DNA of 64,000 nt from Gymnogyps californianus. Its lineage: Eukaryota > Chordata > Aves > Accipitriformes > Cathartidae. The stretch is taken from NCBI RefSeq assembly GCF_018139145.2, contig NC_059500.1, positions 20,689,437 through 20,753,436 on the forward strand, read 5' to 3'. The notes beneath the pieces are model-generated. The model had not been told where the DNA came from. It saw nothing but the letters and a program-made list of their open reading frames with translations, and did not search any database. The translations under genes and the position numbers were made by a program. How positions within the stretch are numbered: the first letter of the stretch is position 1; every line of letters starts with the position of its first letter. This document shows, in pieces, positions 36,960 through 48,330 of the stretch.

Positions 36960-37440
36960 ACTGCTTTTAGGAGAGATGGCTGCCTGCTACACCATGAGGT
37001 AAGTAATCCCTCCAGAAGAGTCTGAAGAGAATCTGGTGTGAAGGGGATGCAAAGCCAAGTGTGCACTTGTGAGACTGGTGTTGGGAAGACATGGAGGTGA
37101 ACCTCAACCTGAAATATGAAGAGGAGGAGCTGCAGAGGGCATAGGAAACATGGAGAATGGGCAGGAAAGTCACGGGGAAGGACGGAGTCAAAGACATGCA
37201 GGAGGAGAAGCAGTGGTGCCACCAAGAAGATGGTCAAGGAATGGTAAGGGTAAAGGGATGATGAAAATATAGAAGGTAGAGACCATGTGGCTGAGCAAGA
37301 GGCTTTGAGAGAATTAATACAGAGAAGCATGGGAGTAAATGGAGAGGGTGAGAAAACAGTCACAAAAGAAAAAAGCAAAGGAGGAAGAAATTTTCCTCCA
37401 GGACATGGGACAGGAGGAGAATAATGCTGTTCCCAACAGC
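36960..37440 (+). other. Purine-rich (GGA/GAA) segment
   Basis: For nearly 500 bp the plus strand is rich in G and A with many AGGAGGAG, GGAAGA and GAGAGG words. The minus strand is correspondingly pyrimidine-rich and stop-poor, which yields a 169-codon open frame at 36947-37456 coding for a low-complexity, Leu/Ser/Pro/Phe-rich peptide. I read that frame as a by-product of composition. The segment may be a decayed GA-rich minisatellite. Confidence 0.45.
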
Positions 37441-38550
37441 CAGTGCATGGGACCACACTCTTGTGTGGCTTTTGAATAATAAAAAGGCTTTCATATAGAG
37501 CCTGTTAATTAAATCAGGGGAAAAAAAATTGTCTGAAAATTAAAAAAAAGAACAGTGAAACTTTCACTGAGCAGACACCTGCTATAGCAGCTGAGCTAGG
37601 ACTAGGCTTTCTTATGGTTGTTACAAGGATTTTCACTGTGCTTAACTTGGAATTATGCCAGGCACTGACCACACAGCCCCATGTTCATAGAATAATCAAG
37701 GGGATTTTAATGATTATGAATGACTGGAAGATCAGGTTTCTATCCAACACAAATGATATTGTAATAACAGATATGAGAGCATGATAAAAGTTGAACATCA
37801 GTTTTGTTTTTGGTTTTTTTTCTAAGAAGCTGTGTGGTTTCTTTAGGACTTCTTGTCCTCTGCATTTATTTTTTTTTAAACAGATGTAAAAAAGTGGATG
37901 GAAACTTAACGGCCAGTAATCGGAAATAAAACCACAATGCAATCTCCTGCTTGTCTGTCTTCATTCTAAAGTAATTTATCGAAAAATGCATCACTTTGTA
38001 CATAGAGAAAGCTGGGATGAGTTCATTTGAGTGCTTTTCAAATGCAATGTAATTGTACATTTCTCTGCTGTAAAAGGCCAACAGAAAATTGGACACAGTG
38101 CACAAACCAGATTTTTTTAAATTTTTTTTTTTCCTTCTGCATAACCACCCACTTTCAGGACTGGAAACTGCATAAACAAGACAGAGTGGAGTGAAAATCA
38201 CTTAATATCAGATTTGTGCATTCTGTTTTAGGAGCAGCTTTCTCAGCTTATGTTTGTATTTATGGAACCACCACTGGGCCAGACCCTTTAGAGAGCAGAT
38301 TCAAGAGGAACATCAAGTACTTTCAAAAAATTCAACCCAGTAAGCAAAATTATTTGATTTTTTTATTGGCAGAGTGTGGCTGTTGTAAAAAGTAATGAAA
38401 TACAGTGACCAGTCAATGCCAAGTAACTGTAGATGAATCCAACCTAAACTGGGTTCAGATAATTCTTGGAGTACGCTCTGCATTACAATGAAGTTCAGGT
38501 CAGACAAACACATGTGCATATGCATACGTTCATGAGTTCATATTTTGCAT

Positions 38551-38580
38551 TTTTTCTCTTCTTTTTTTTTTTTTTCTTTT
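38551..38580. repeat. Pyrimidine tract with T14
   Basis: Thirty pyrimidines, mostly T, including fourteen consecutive T at 38562-38575. Simple low-complexity DNA. Confidence 0.85.
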
Positions 38581-38705
38581 AAAAGGATCCTTTTCATTTT
38601 TAACAGGCACACTGATATTCTTGTGCTGATAGTCTTTTTCACAAACAGGTTATTTCTGGAGGATTCTTTTATTTTACATGCAAGCAAATAAATAGTATGC
38701 AAAGA

Positions 38706-38717
38706 ACACACACACAC
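38706..38717. repeat. (AC)6 microsatellite
   Basis: Six AC dinucleotides without interruption. Confidence 0.8.
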
Positions 38718-39204
38718 GCCTCCTTTCTAACTGGAAGAAGATATTTTCTTCTAAACCTGATTTAGTTTGATAAATGCGAGAATATACCGCAACAAGATAC
38801 TTTAGGCTATGAAAAATACTGGACTGGAGCTACATTTAGTCATGGCATGGCAAATCCACTTACGAGTCCCCTGAGACCTCCTGGTGGGCTAGAATAACAG
38901 CTCCATTATTCAGAGTTTCATGTCTATCACCCTGCTTATTAGCATAGTTTTGAGGTTAAACAATGGCATTAGTTTTCTGTGTGCATCCTCCTACTTATTC
39001 ATTATCAAATTACTTTACAATGTTTATTTAGACTGCTATCATCTAGATCAAGCATACCAGGTCCTAAAAATGCAACTTCCCCAGTAACAAGACAATTTTC
39101 AGTGAACGGGTTTAGCACCTAAATTTAACATGGAACTGAAATCACCTTAGAAACAGGTTTTGAAAGCGTTTTTTCAAGAACGAAATACTGAGCTTGATGA
39201 ACTG

Positions 39205-39390
39205 GGAACAGTGGAAAGTCTTTCAATGGTTTCAATGGGTTTTGGATCAAGAGTAAGGCCTCAGTTTTTGAAAGTACTTAAATATGTGCATACATCTGTC
39301 CCTATTCAACAAAAGCATTTAAGGACATAGGCCAGTGGATTTTGTTTCATGATTAGAGGTCACGTAGACTTATAAGTGCTTCCCTGATCA
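39205..39390 (+). repeat. Old amniote repeat fragment (TTCAATGGGTTTTGGATCA type)
   Basis: GTGGAAAGTCTTTCAATGG, TTTCAATGGGTTTTGGATCA and AGTAAGGCC closely follow the known amniote motif GGAAAGACTCCCATTGACTTCAATGGGCTTTGGATC. Downstream come ACTTAAATATGTGCATAC, ATTCAACAAAAGCATTTAAG and TTATAAGTGCTTCCCTGATC, which fit the same repeat group's ACTTAAGCATGTGC and AAGTGCTTTGCTGAATC blocks. About 185 bp in total. It may be the 3' end of an old CR1/L3-like LINE; the family name is not certain. Confidence 0.55.
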
Positions 39391-42300
39391 AATATTCAAT
39401 ATTGACAAAAATATCCAGCACTAAGTACAAAAAAATACGAACAATGAGGCCCATGTCTAGGCTTTTGTCTATGCTGGAGTAGAACAAAGAAGTATTTTCA
39501 CCTGAGTTTAAGAGAACATTTTGCTTCCAAGCTACTGTTTACTCTCATCACATCTATTCAGATCTTTAACACTTGATAGAAGCATTCCAGTGTGCTGCTT
39601 GCCACCCTTTAGCTGACGAGTAACACACGACACTCCTCACCCATTTCATGGAACTCAGGATTTTTTCTGTAATGCCTTCAAGAGTGGCTCTATCTATCCA
39701 CTCACATGGTCATGTCTAAAAAAGTTTAAAAAAGCCTAGCCACTCACCCAACCAAGAATTGTTAATCTTATGAATGCATCAGCCCTAATTTTTATGTAGC
39801 CATAACTTAAAGCTTCCTACTAGCCACTTACTATATTTGCATGATGTGAGACCTCCTGTGGATGTGCATATATGCCTAGTTGGGTGGTAGCATTGGATAA
39901 ACACAGACAGAAAGAAATGACTGTGATCTCAAATTATGAAATGTTGACAGTACTCATTTTCTGGATAAATGTCTGCAAAGTACACACATGTCTTTCTAGG
40001 ACATGCATTATTTTGCCCCTTTTTTATAACCAGCTTACAGCTCCCAGGACCGGTGTCTGCATCTCCAAAGCCTGGAATGGCAGAAGCTGAAGACAGGAAA
40101 TTTTCTTGTTCAAGACATTGCTGCTTTTTCTTGCTCCTCCATCTCTGTTTTTGCCTATGTCCACCAACAAATGGCTTAGGAAAAGTCTGAGCTGAACTAA
40201 TTTAATTCATTCCTGTGTTCAAACTGAACTACAGCTGAGCAGCATTTGATGGTGTTCCCATGGCTTGTGTGCAAAGCTACAAACAAGGGGAAACTGCAGA
40301 TCAGAATGAAGGTCCTGTCAGCTGTCATTTCCCACTGATATATTTTACTGTAATTATTACTTTTTGAAAACTGGCATACATTGTAAATCACAAGGTTATT
40401 TAAGTTCTGAAGATGTACTACATTCCTGCTCTGAAGTTTTTGAAGAAATTATTTCTTTTTATGTGTTTACACTAAAGCTCAAGTCTGCCAGAGAGAAACT
40501 ATACTATGTTTTAAAGTGATGTGTATGCAATGCATTTCAATTTCTCTCTTTGGCATCTCTGCATATTTTTTTGAAGCTATATATATATAAAGAAGAACTT
40601 TTCAGCACCAATCTAATGTTTTTATAAAACGGATTATATGACACCCAGAATATATTATGACGCATCTATTTAACATCCAGCCTTACCAGAACTACAAATT
40701 TGATATGTTACACTTCTCTAACCTTATGTTTTCAGTACAACACTATGCCTTTTTAGCACTGACTAGGAAATCAGATTGAATATGTCTGGGAATACAGTTT
40801 CACATTGTGCATAATCCTGGTTCTGCCACTGAAGAAAATCAATGAGGGTGAAGCATTGATCTCCTTGCAGAGTGCAAATGCAGTTAGCTCTGAAACACAC
40901 TGCTGGGGATTTTGTTATTCAAGTCATTCGATTGTTCAATATGTTTGCTAACCAAGTTCTTCTCATGCAGTACCTCACTAGCCTAAGCTTAGCTTCAGTT
41001 GTGTATATAGTGAAAAAAGGTCCCTTTTGGAAGAAGAAGAAGGCTTTACATATGCACAGTTCTTCTACTACGTGTATGTTTGCTCAAGGCTAAACTGAAA
41101 TGCCTTTTCTTCAATGACATTTCACAATGTCACCAAATATATGAAAGTCTCACAGAAGGATGTATGAATATGAATCACTCCAGGAAAATATTCTCTTCTG
41201 TTATGATGAATTTTATTTTAGTCTGTTCTGGTTAGTCAATTTGTTTTCCTTTTTTCTTAGAGAAGGAGATTTGCTCGAATATTTCTTGATGTTGTCAAAA
41301 TATGCATATATTCTTGCACATAGATACCTACATAATTACAGGTGTGACAAATGCATGCACACAAACATACACATATTCCTTAGATAGAGAAATGTACTTA
41401 ATTTTTTATTTATATATGAACTATATTTCGTTCTTGTCAGCAAAAATATTTTCCTAACTTACAGCCTTTCGACTGCAGACAATAAATCAAGTATTTTAAA
41501 AGTGATCGCAGATGATTCATTTAGTGCTGTCATAATATAGTGTTTTCGTTAATGAAGATTTGTATCATTTCCCCTGGAATAAAAATCAGTTAAATAAATT
41601 TGTACTGAAAGATGCAAGAGAACTTATACATTCTGTGGTAAACACTGGCTGGTGCTTGACAACAGGCAGGACCCTGACATGCTGAAGTACTCTGATGCTA
41701 TTTAATGCATCTACACTGAGTTAGGATTTTCCATGGTGTTGCTGTTATACAAATATATGTAGCTGAACCAGGTGGCACTTGTATTAAGACATAATGCTCG
41801 CAGACCAACATTAAGCTGCAACTATATAAAGCAGTTCCTCAGAATATTGACAAGATTAAGATAATGAATTCTGCTTTAAAACGTACTAAGAGCAGACAGC
41901 AGCTCTGGTAGTCAAAAGGGAAAAAAATACTCTGGTTTTATTGTTGTTTGAGTCCTCAATATTTAGAAAGATTAAATATTAACTAGCTGAAATATTATAG
42001 GAAGTATAGTAGATGAAAAGGATGCACTGCAAACAAGTGTTATCTAAGAGACTAATATATGTTATTCTTTACTATGACCACGTTTGGCATAATTACAGTG
42101 AAAAAGTAAAAAAACCAGGAGTGTTTCAAATGAAACATTTCCTCTGACCATTCAGTGTTACACCAGGAGCAGCTGAAGTTCACAAGACAGTAAGGCCTTC
42201 TGTATTTAAGCAAAGAGCTGCTTTATATCAGAAGCAATTACCATAAATCACCAAAAGCATCATGCAGAACTCAATTGATGATGAAACATTCAATACCAAT

Positions 42301-42659
42301 TGAGCAGCAGTATAAAATTAATAGCTGAGCTTTTCATCTGTCTGTTATATCAGTGGATTAAATCCACTCACTTTAAAATGTGAATACTTTGAGAAATTTT
42401 GATATTGCATAGTTAGGTACTTTATCACAATGGTGTGTGAACATAATAAATACAATGTCTCTCATGCATATAGCACTGCCTTCTAACCACATACCACAAA
42501 ATAGAAAGAGTTACAATAGAAATGAATAAAGCACCCTGTCTCAGGGTGAAAAAGAAACTCTTAAAAATCCTTACAAGCAACTAAATTAAAGTTTTCTTTT
42601 ATGCTCACTGACTTAATTGTGTGCATCCAGTAATTCAAAACTTGACCTCATGAAATGCA

Positions 42660-42790
42660 CAATGATGGGACCTTCTTAAATAGGAGAGTAACAGATAGTC
42701 TAAACCCAAGCCCAGTCCAACCTCTTTTAGCTGTGTGACATCCACGCCCATGCCACTACCTCTTCACACTCTTGAACCTCCAGCTATGAC
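42660..42790 (-). repeat. Possible heavily decayed CR1 fragment
   Basis: GGGACCTTCTTAAATAGG, GCCCAGTCCAACCTC, TGACATCCACGCCCATGCC and CTTGAACCTCCAGC appear in the order seen on the complement of CR1 3' ends (GGGACCTTAAAGATC, TCCAACCCCC, GGGACATCTTC, CTTGAACACTTCCAGG). Similarity is weak and gapped, and the diagnostic terminal octamer repeats are missing. Confidence 0.3.
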
Positions 42791-43142
42791 TTCAAATAAC
42801 AGGAAAGCTACAAACTAGGGTAATATTCACATGGCAAAGTGAAACACCTCATCATCTCTTCATCCTCCCTTGTCTGCTACTGCTGGTGACTCAATTATTC
42901 ATTACTCTTCTTTTCCTTTCGACTTCTAAATTGTGAATTTAATTTCTGCTTTTTCCCCTGTATTCATGGATACTATTGCAAGAACCTGCTAGGTATCCTG
43001 TCACAATGTCTCTAAAAATCCATTAGTTTTATTTCTACAACAAAACTTGCATGCAGATTCCTACTACCTTTCCCTGTGAATACTGCATTTCCAGAGAGGA
43101 GAATGAATGTTTCCTCATTATTTGCATTTCACTCAAAACTGC

Positions 43143-43154
43143 GGGGGGGGGGGG
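43143..43154 (+). repeat. G12 homopolymer
   Basis: Twelve consecutive G following GAACTGC-type sequence (ACTGC then G run, then AATC). It can form a quadruplex alone only between molecules; its length is likely variable and error-prone in sequencing. Confidence 0.9.
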
Positions 43155-43734
43155 AATCTTTAGCTCAATGTTTCACCTACCTGGATCAAACCACATCCCC
43201 ACATCAAAACTCTTGTATGTCTACTATTCTTGTTTATACACCAACAGAAAGAAATTACTTCCTGAACTCTGAGAAGTGAGCCACAACCATGCTTTTATTT
43301 GTCCTTTCTTTTCCCACATAAGCTCCTAGATAAAGCATGTTTCTTCCACAGACATGGGAAACACAGTTTGCTTCCTTGAGAAATGTGTGAAACACTGTCA
43401 ATAAAGTTACATCAAAATGAGATGAAAATAGATCTATCCCTTCCCTCACTTTGCCTCAAAAATTATCTCAAGCCAACAAACAACTTCCATGGAAATTCTG
43501 GCAATACCAGAATAACCCTTTTTATTTCACCCTTATTGGCTCTGAAATTGAAGTTCAAGTCAAAGCAAGTGTGTTCATCAGAATTGCTTTGCTTTTCTGT
43601 TTTTTATCCGTATCAGTATTGATTCACCTCAAAATTAAACAGGACAATGTGCTGGTTGTTTGGGGTTTTTTAATTATTTTTTAAAAACATAAAACCATTG
43701 GAAAACATGCCATCTTGATGTTCTCAGCATCCTT

Positions 43735-43985
43735 ACAAGAGCTGGTTTAATTATTAATTGTGAATGAAATATCTGATGACTCCAGCTTTTTTCCTGTATG
43801 TGAATCATTTGTAAACTAATCTTGATTTCCACAAAATATCTTTTATGCTTCTGTGCTGAATAGTTTATGCAAACAAATATTAGCCCATGGCTTGTTTGCA
43901 GACTGCTGACTTAAAATGTTTGTTATTCATGGCAGATGACTTATCAGAAAGTTAACACTTTATTGATTTAGTGTCCTGATAGTTT
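43735..43985. promoter_or_regulatory. Possible conserved non-coding element with inverted FOX-type sites
   Basis: ATTATTAATTG lies near 43751. TGCAAACAA (43868-43876) is mirrored exactly by TTGTTTGCA (43892-43900), giving two forkhead-type motifs in opposite orientation 15 nt apart. Motif density is high for the region, but a 9-nt inverted pair at this range is expected several times by chance in 64 kb, so the case is suggestive only. Confidence 0.22.
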
Positions 43986-46085
43986 TCAAATTTTAAAGGA
44001 ACCACAATAGACTCTGAACTGTATGGGGAGTGGTTTTGGTGGGTAGGAGGAGAGGAAGCATGGATAACCCAGATAAAAATGAAGCAAGGATAAAATTAAA
44101 TGTATGAAATTAGACTATAGGATGATAGTACATTTGACTTTGAGAATAAAGGTAAATAAACACAGAAAGAAGTTTTTAATGTAGTATCTTTTTTAAAAAA
44201 CAACAGCATTGTTAATCCACAACCCAGTGTGCCAGAATATGCAGTTAGTAATATTTCCAGTACAGATTTTCAAGTGAATTTCTTATATCCACTGAAATAT
44301 TAAAATTCTCTGGTTTTGGAATCAGAAGCTTTCATTACAGAACTGGTGATTATTCAGTTAATCACAACCAATGATTAACACAAGTAATTTATACCAGTGA
44401 GATGAACATACACTATATAAGAACACAACTATCCCATACCATTCTCTGATAATTTTCAATCCCAGTATTAAGAAACCAATTCACTTTCAATGGTACCTCA
44501 TGTAATGCCATAGAACTATTCACTTACACAAAAGTTTACTCTCTGGATCTGTTAAGGAAACAAATGTAAATTTTAACTTGCATAAAGTTATGTTAGGCAA
44601 CATTGAGAGCATAATTAACTTTCAAAATTATGAAAATACAAGCAGAAACAAATCCAAGGTTTTCTAATTATTTTGTAACATAGAACACATTTTCACAAAA
44701 AGTGGAGAAATACAAAGCCATTCCTTGACTATCTTCCGTTCTGTAAAGTGAATGCAATAGAGGCAACACAGAAATATTTTCCAATAGGGGAATGGTGCCC
44801 AAACCCAAAGACCTGACATTCACTTACTGCCACCTTTGGAAACAGCCTGCCTTTCCAGGCTCAACCTCTTGCCATGTCTCATTAACAGACCCCAAGAAAA
44901 AATTAGTGGAGTCAAGGCTTCATAATGTAGACCTTTCCACTGAGTATATATTAGTTATATTCTCTTTATACATAAGAAAGTGATGATAATCTTCAGTGAC
45001 ATCTTCAGCTCCTTCCTTTCGTGAGGCATAGTTGACTATTACCTCGATGAAACACTATTGTGTAAAACTGTGATTCTGCAAGTTTCTGAAGGAGAAATTT
45101 TAATATAATACCAATTCTGAGTGTCTGTGGCTTGGGGGAGCAGGAACTGGCAAAGAATAGGTTTCCTAGCATTAAAGCCATAGACCAACACTGGATGAGT
45201 GCAAGCTCCATACTGAGTGTTTGTCTGAAACAATGTCAAAACAAGTAAACTTTCTGTATGCTGGTGAATTACTAATTAAACTTGATGTATTTATGTCATT
45301 GTTTTGTATACAGCACAGCAAGTGATTGCTTACATTCCTAATACTGAAAGAAAAAAATGCAGCATTTCCTTCTTCCAGATAAAACCAGAGCTTTGTGGTG
45401 AAGTGCACAGTGCCCTTGCTGGAACTCAGTCAATGTCAAATACTTAATCTAGACTTGAACTTCATGACTGTGCAGTCACCTGTAGTAGATGCTTAGAGAC
45501 ATAACAGGATTACAGGTCTAAATCTTATATATTGGTAGTTTTTGAACCTTCAAGGTGTTATCGAAACATAAATATGCATCTTTGGGTGAACTCTGCCACA
45601 GCAGCCTTCCTCAGCACACAGAGATTTGATCCGAGTCTGTGGTTCTTGCTGAGATATGCATTGCATCATTGTCTATTTTCAGCTTGTTACATTAATCAAA
45701 ACCTATCCCATTTATTAAACTGCTTCCTGCAGCTCAGGCATTTGAAATTCAGAATGCCAGCAAGCAGCTGCCAGGCACCGTGAAGGAAAGAGGTGGGGTA
45801 GATTTGAGTAATGTACAAATTGAATTTCAAGTGTCTGAGCAGCCTCTTTATCTCTTAGTGACACAACCAGTGATTGTAACAGTATTCTTAAAGGAAATGA
45901 AACCTGGAGCCACGGTTCAATCATTGAGTAGTTACTATAGCCCTTCCCAGCAGTCCTTCCGGAACTACTGATGAGTGTGACCTTTGCAAAAATGCACAAA
46001 GCCTTGATTTCTGCATGGTTAACCTTTACAAGCTGGAACCCTCCTGTGGAACCTAACCACAACAGAGGGATGCTTTGGAATAGAA

Positions 46086-46098
46086 ACACACACACACA
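46086..46098. repeat. (AC)6 microsatellite
   Basis: ACACACACACACA, about 25 bp before the polypurine tract. Confidence 0.8.
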
Positions 46099-46122
46099 TA
46101 TTTTATGAAAGAGCAAATTTCC

Positions 46123-46175
46123 AAAAAAGAAGGGGGGGAGGGGAAAGAAAAGAATAAAGGGAGAAAGAGAAAAGA
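46123..46175 (+). repeat. Polypurine tract, 53 nt with one interruption
   Basis: All A or G except a single T at 46155, including a G7 and a G4 run. It is a candidate for triplex or slipped structures. It is not coding. Confidence 0.88.
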
Positions 46176-47849
46176 TTTTCTATAGAGGCATTTAACAGTT
46201 TTTCAAATAGTTGATTACCTACATCTCTGTTTTGATCAGTACTTTTTGCGCTTCTCATATTTCACAGGTAACAGTCAATCCAGAAGTCTAGCACCAAAGC
46301 TCTTTTTCTCAGAAATATTCTCTGTGCTTTAGAAGTCACTCAGCCAAGAAGCTGACAAAACAGAAACTCAGTACAATCTTAACATCGGGTTTTCCACCAA
46401 AATCATAGTGGATATAGGTGCCGCACCCAGGCAGTCAGTGGGCTCCCCCCCACCTCTCCATCAGTGTTTCTCTCTTGTACACCTACTACCCGTGAGAGAC
46501 TCCAGGCATCCAGGTTTGCGTGTGAGAATAACTGTCATAAGAGATTTTAGGAGAGGGTGAATTACCATTCTCCCATTCTTGCACTTCAAAACTTGAGCTC
46601 AGCCATGGGCATTATTTTCTCGAGCACCCAAGAACCCATGTTGCCTTAGCCAGGGGTGTGTGCTTGTAGCATTCCTTCAAGGCTGCTTGAGAAAGCAAAG
46701 GTCCATAATTTTCCTTACCAAAATTCCAACCAATGCAAAACAAATTGTTCTTGACCATTTTAGCCGATGCTACAGCAGGTAAAAGGGGATGCAAGCTGGT
46801 GGAATGCTTTGTAAAGGTCTCTCCTAGAGGAATCTTGATGACATTTTATTCCTCTTCCAGCCTTTTTTCTTAATATCCTTGATGGCACTGATAGCTGTTT
46901 GGAAAGCTTTAAATATGTCTTTGAACAACGTGAGAGGCAGAGTAATACTCTTTTATGTTTGGTTGATTTGGTTTCCTGTGTATATGTCTTTGTGGAAGTG
47001 ATCTTTTGCGTAAGATCTTTGGAAAAAAGACTTTTTCAAAAACAAATCCTTACAATGTAAAATGTGCATTCATAGATTTGTCTGTATACCTTTTAGTTTG
47101 GTGTCTAGAAGTCTTCTCTCTCACATGTGCTGTCCCAGTGTCTATCCTTTTTGTGCTGGTAGTACAAAATTCCTGCTGTTGTATTTTCTTGGGTGATTTC
47201 AGTCAGGCCAAAATATCAACTAAAGCATTTAACATAGAAAAAGGATGAACAATATTAAGACACAAGAAGGATTAAATGACAGAAGAGTGTCACTAAAAGA
47301 GCACAAATGGGATAAATAATTAACTCACAAAAGTATTTTACCTTTAATAACAAATTAGAACCTTCATCTTGGGAGGCCATATATTAATTGTCACAATTTT
47401 TGTTTCCCTGGACAGACTGAAAACATATCACAGCTTTTTGCAATGCGTTCTGTAAAACTACATCTGTAAGATACATGGGTAAGAACAACTTCATTCTAAC
47501 CTTCAAAGTGAAGCCACATGCTTGGACCTCAGCAGGAAAATGACTTTAATTCATTCTAGATGACCTTTTCATTGAAAAGCAAACCCCTGCCCTTAGGCTA
47601 TTTAGAAAGGTTAGGTGTACCTTTTTCCTTTTACTATTATGGGGCATATATTCATTAGTACTCTCTAGTTTTTTTTTCACACCAACTCCCGTTAGCTTTT
47701 AGAAAAATCGAACAACTCCCACCTTCATCCCTACCCTTTTCACTTTTGTAGATCATTAACTACTTCCAGTCTCCTGCTTTTGAAATCTAAGTGTAAAAAA
47801 AATTTCATTCAAAAAAAGAGGGAAAAGAAAAGGATCAACAGTATAATTG

Positions 47850-48330
47850 ATACTATTCAGCAAACAATAGGTCATTAAATAGCCAGCCTTCCTATTCTTT
47901 AAAACTTGTTTTCATTGCTTTAAATAGTCCATTTAAAGGAAAAAAATCTCTAGTGAAATGGTATTAAATTTGCTGCTTTTCATCTTTGCCAACAAGGATT
48001 TTGGTATGGATATATGGAGTTAGCACCCAGGGGACAATGTCAATTACCAACAGAGGAAATCACGTTCTGTATGCAGATTGGTGAAAAGTCTTTATTAACT
48101 GCTAAGAAATAGTTAATTTGTCATTAGTCAGAACACTGAACCAGAGGCTGCTGCCTATGAACCATTGATTAAAGTTTATGGTAGCAATAACCTCACTGAA
48201 AAACATTTGTTACCATACTTAATGACCAGATTTTAAATCATTAATCTTCCTTTGCAGGTTAACCAACCAAATGGGTGTAAGCTGTTTGTAACAACTAATA
48301 CCACCAATATTAATATTCAGATGTTTTAAA
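47850..48330. promoter_or_regulatory. Possible conserved non-coding element
   Basis: About 480 bp of ordered-looking AT-rich DNA without simple-sequence character holds AGGTCATTAAATAGCC, CCATTGATTAAAGTTTATGG (48162-48181), TTAATTTGTCATTAGTC and ACAATGTCAATTACC, with POU/homeodomain and SOX/TCF-type cores. This is how deeply conserved vertebrate enhancers read. The judgement is by texture and needs an alignment. Confidence 0.25.

Larger units (their letters stand above)
37460..42655. other. Non-coding stretch, no gene recognised
   Basis: Simple repeats and one old amniote repeat inside it are listed separately. A short TA run lies near 40580. Open frames are short and scattered. No RNA gene or exon was recognised. 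Confidence 0.55.
43160..47845. other. Non-coding stretch, no gene recognised
   Basis: Holds the motif-rich part at 43735-43985 and the AC/purine composite at 46086-46175, listed separately. A C8 run lies near 46446. Open frames at 45532-46116 overlap on both strands and carry no recognisable domain. Confidence 0.55.

Noticed and set aside
36947..37456. 169-codon minus-strand open frame, the longest in the window
   Set aside because: The plus strand is purine-rich, so the minus strand is stop-poor. The peptide is low-complexity (Leu, Ser, Pro, Phe), fits no family, and lacks a supporting promoter or splice context.
37685..37705. TCATAGAATAATC, resembling the CR1 terminal octamer repeat on the minus strand
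   Set aside because: A single decayed unit with no CR1 body beside it.
45715..46116. 133-codon minus-strand open frame
   Set aside because: Overlaps plus-strand open frames of equal quality and ends at the AC repeat; no family resemblance.
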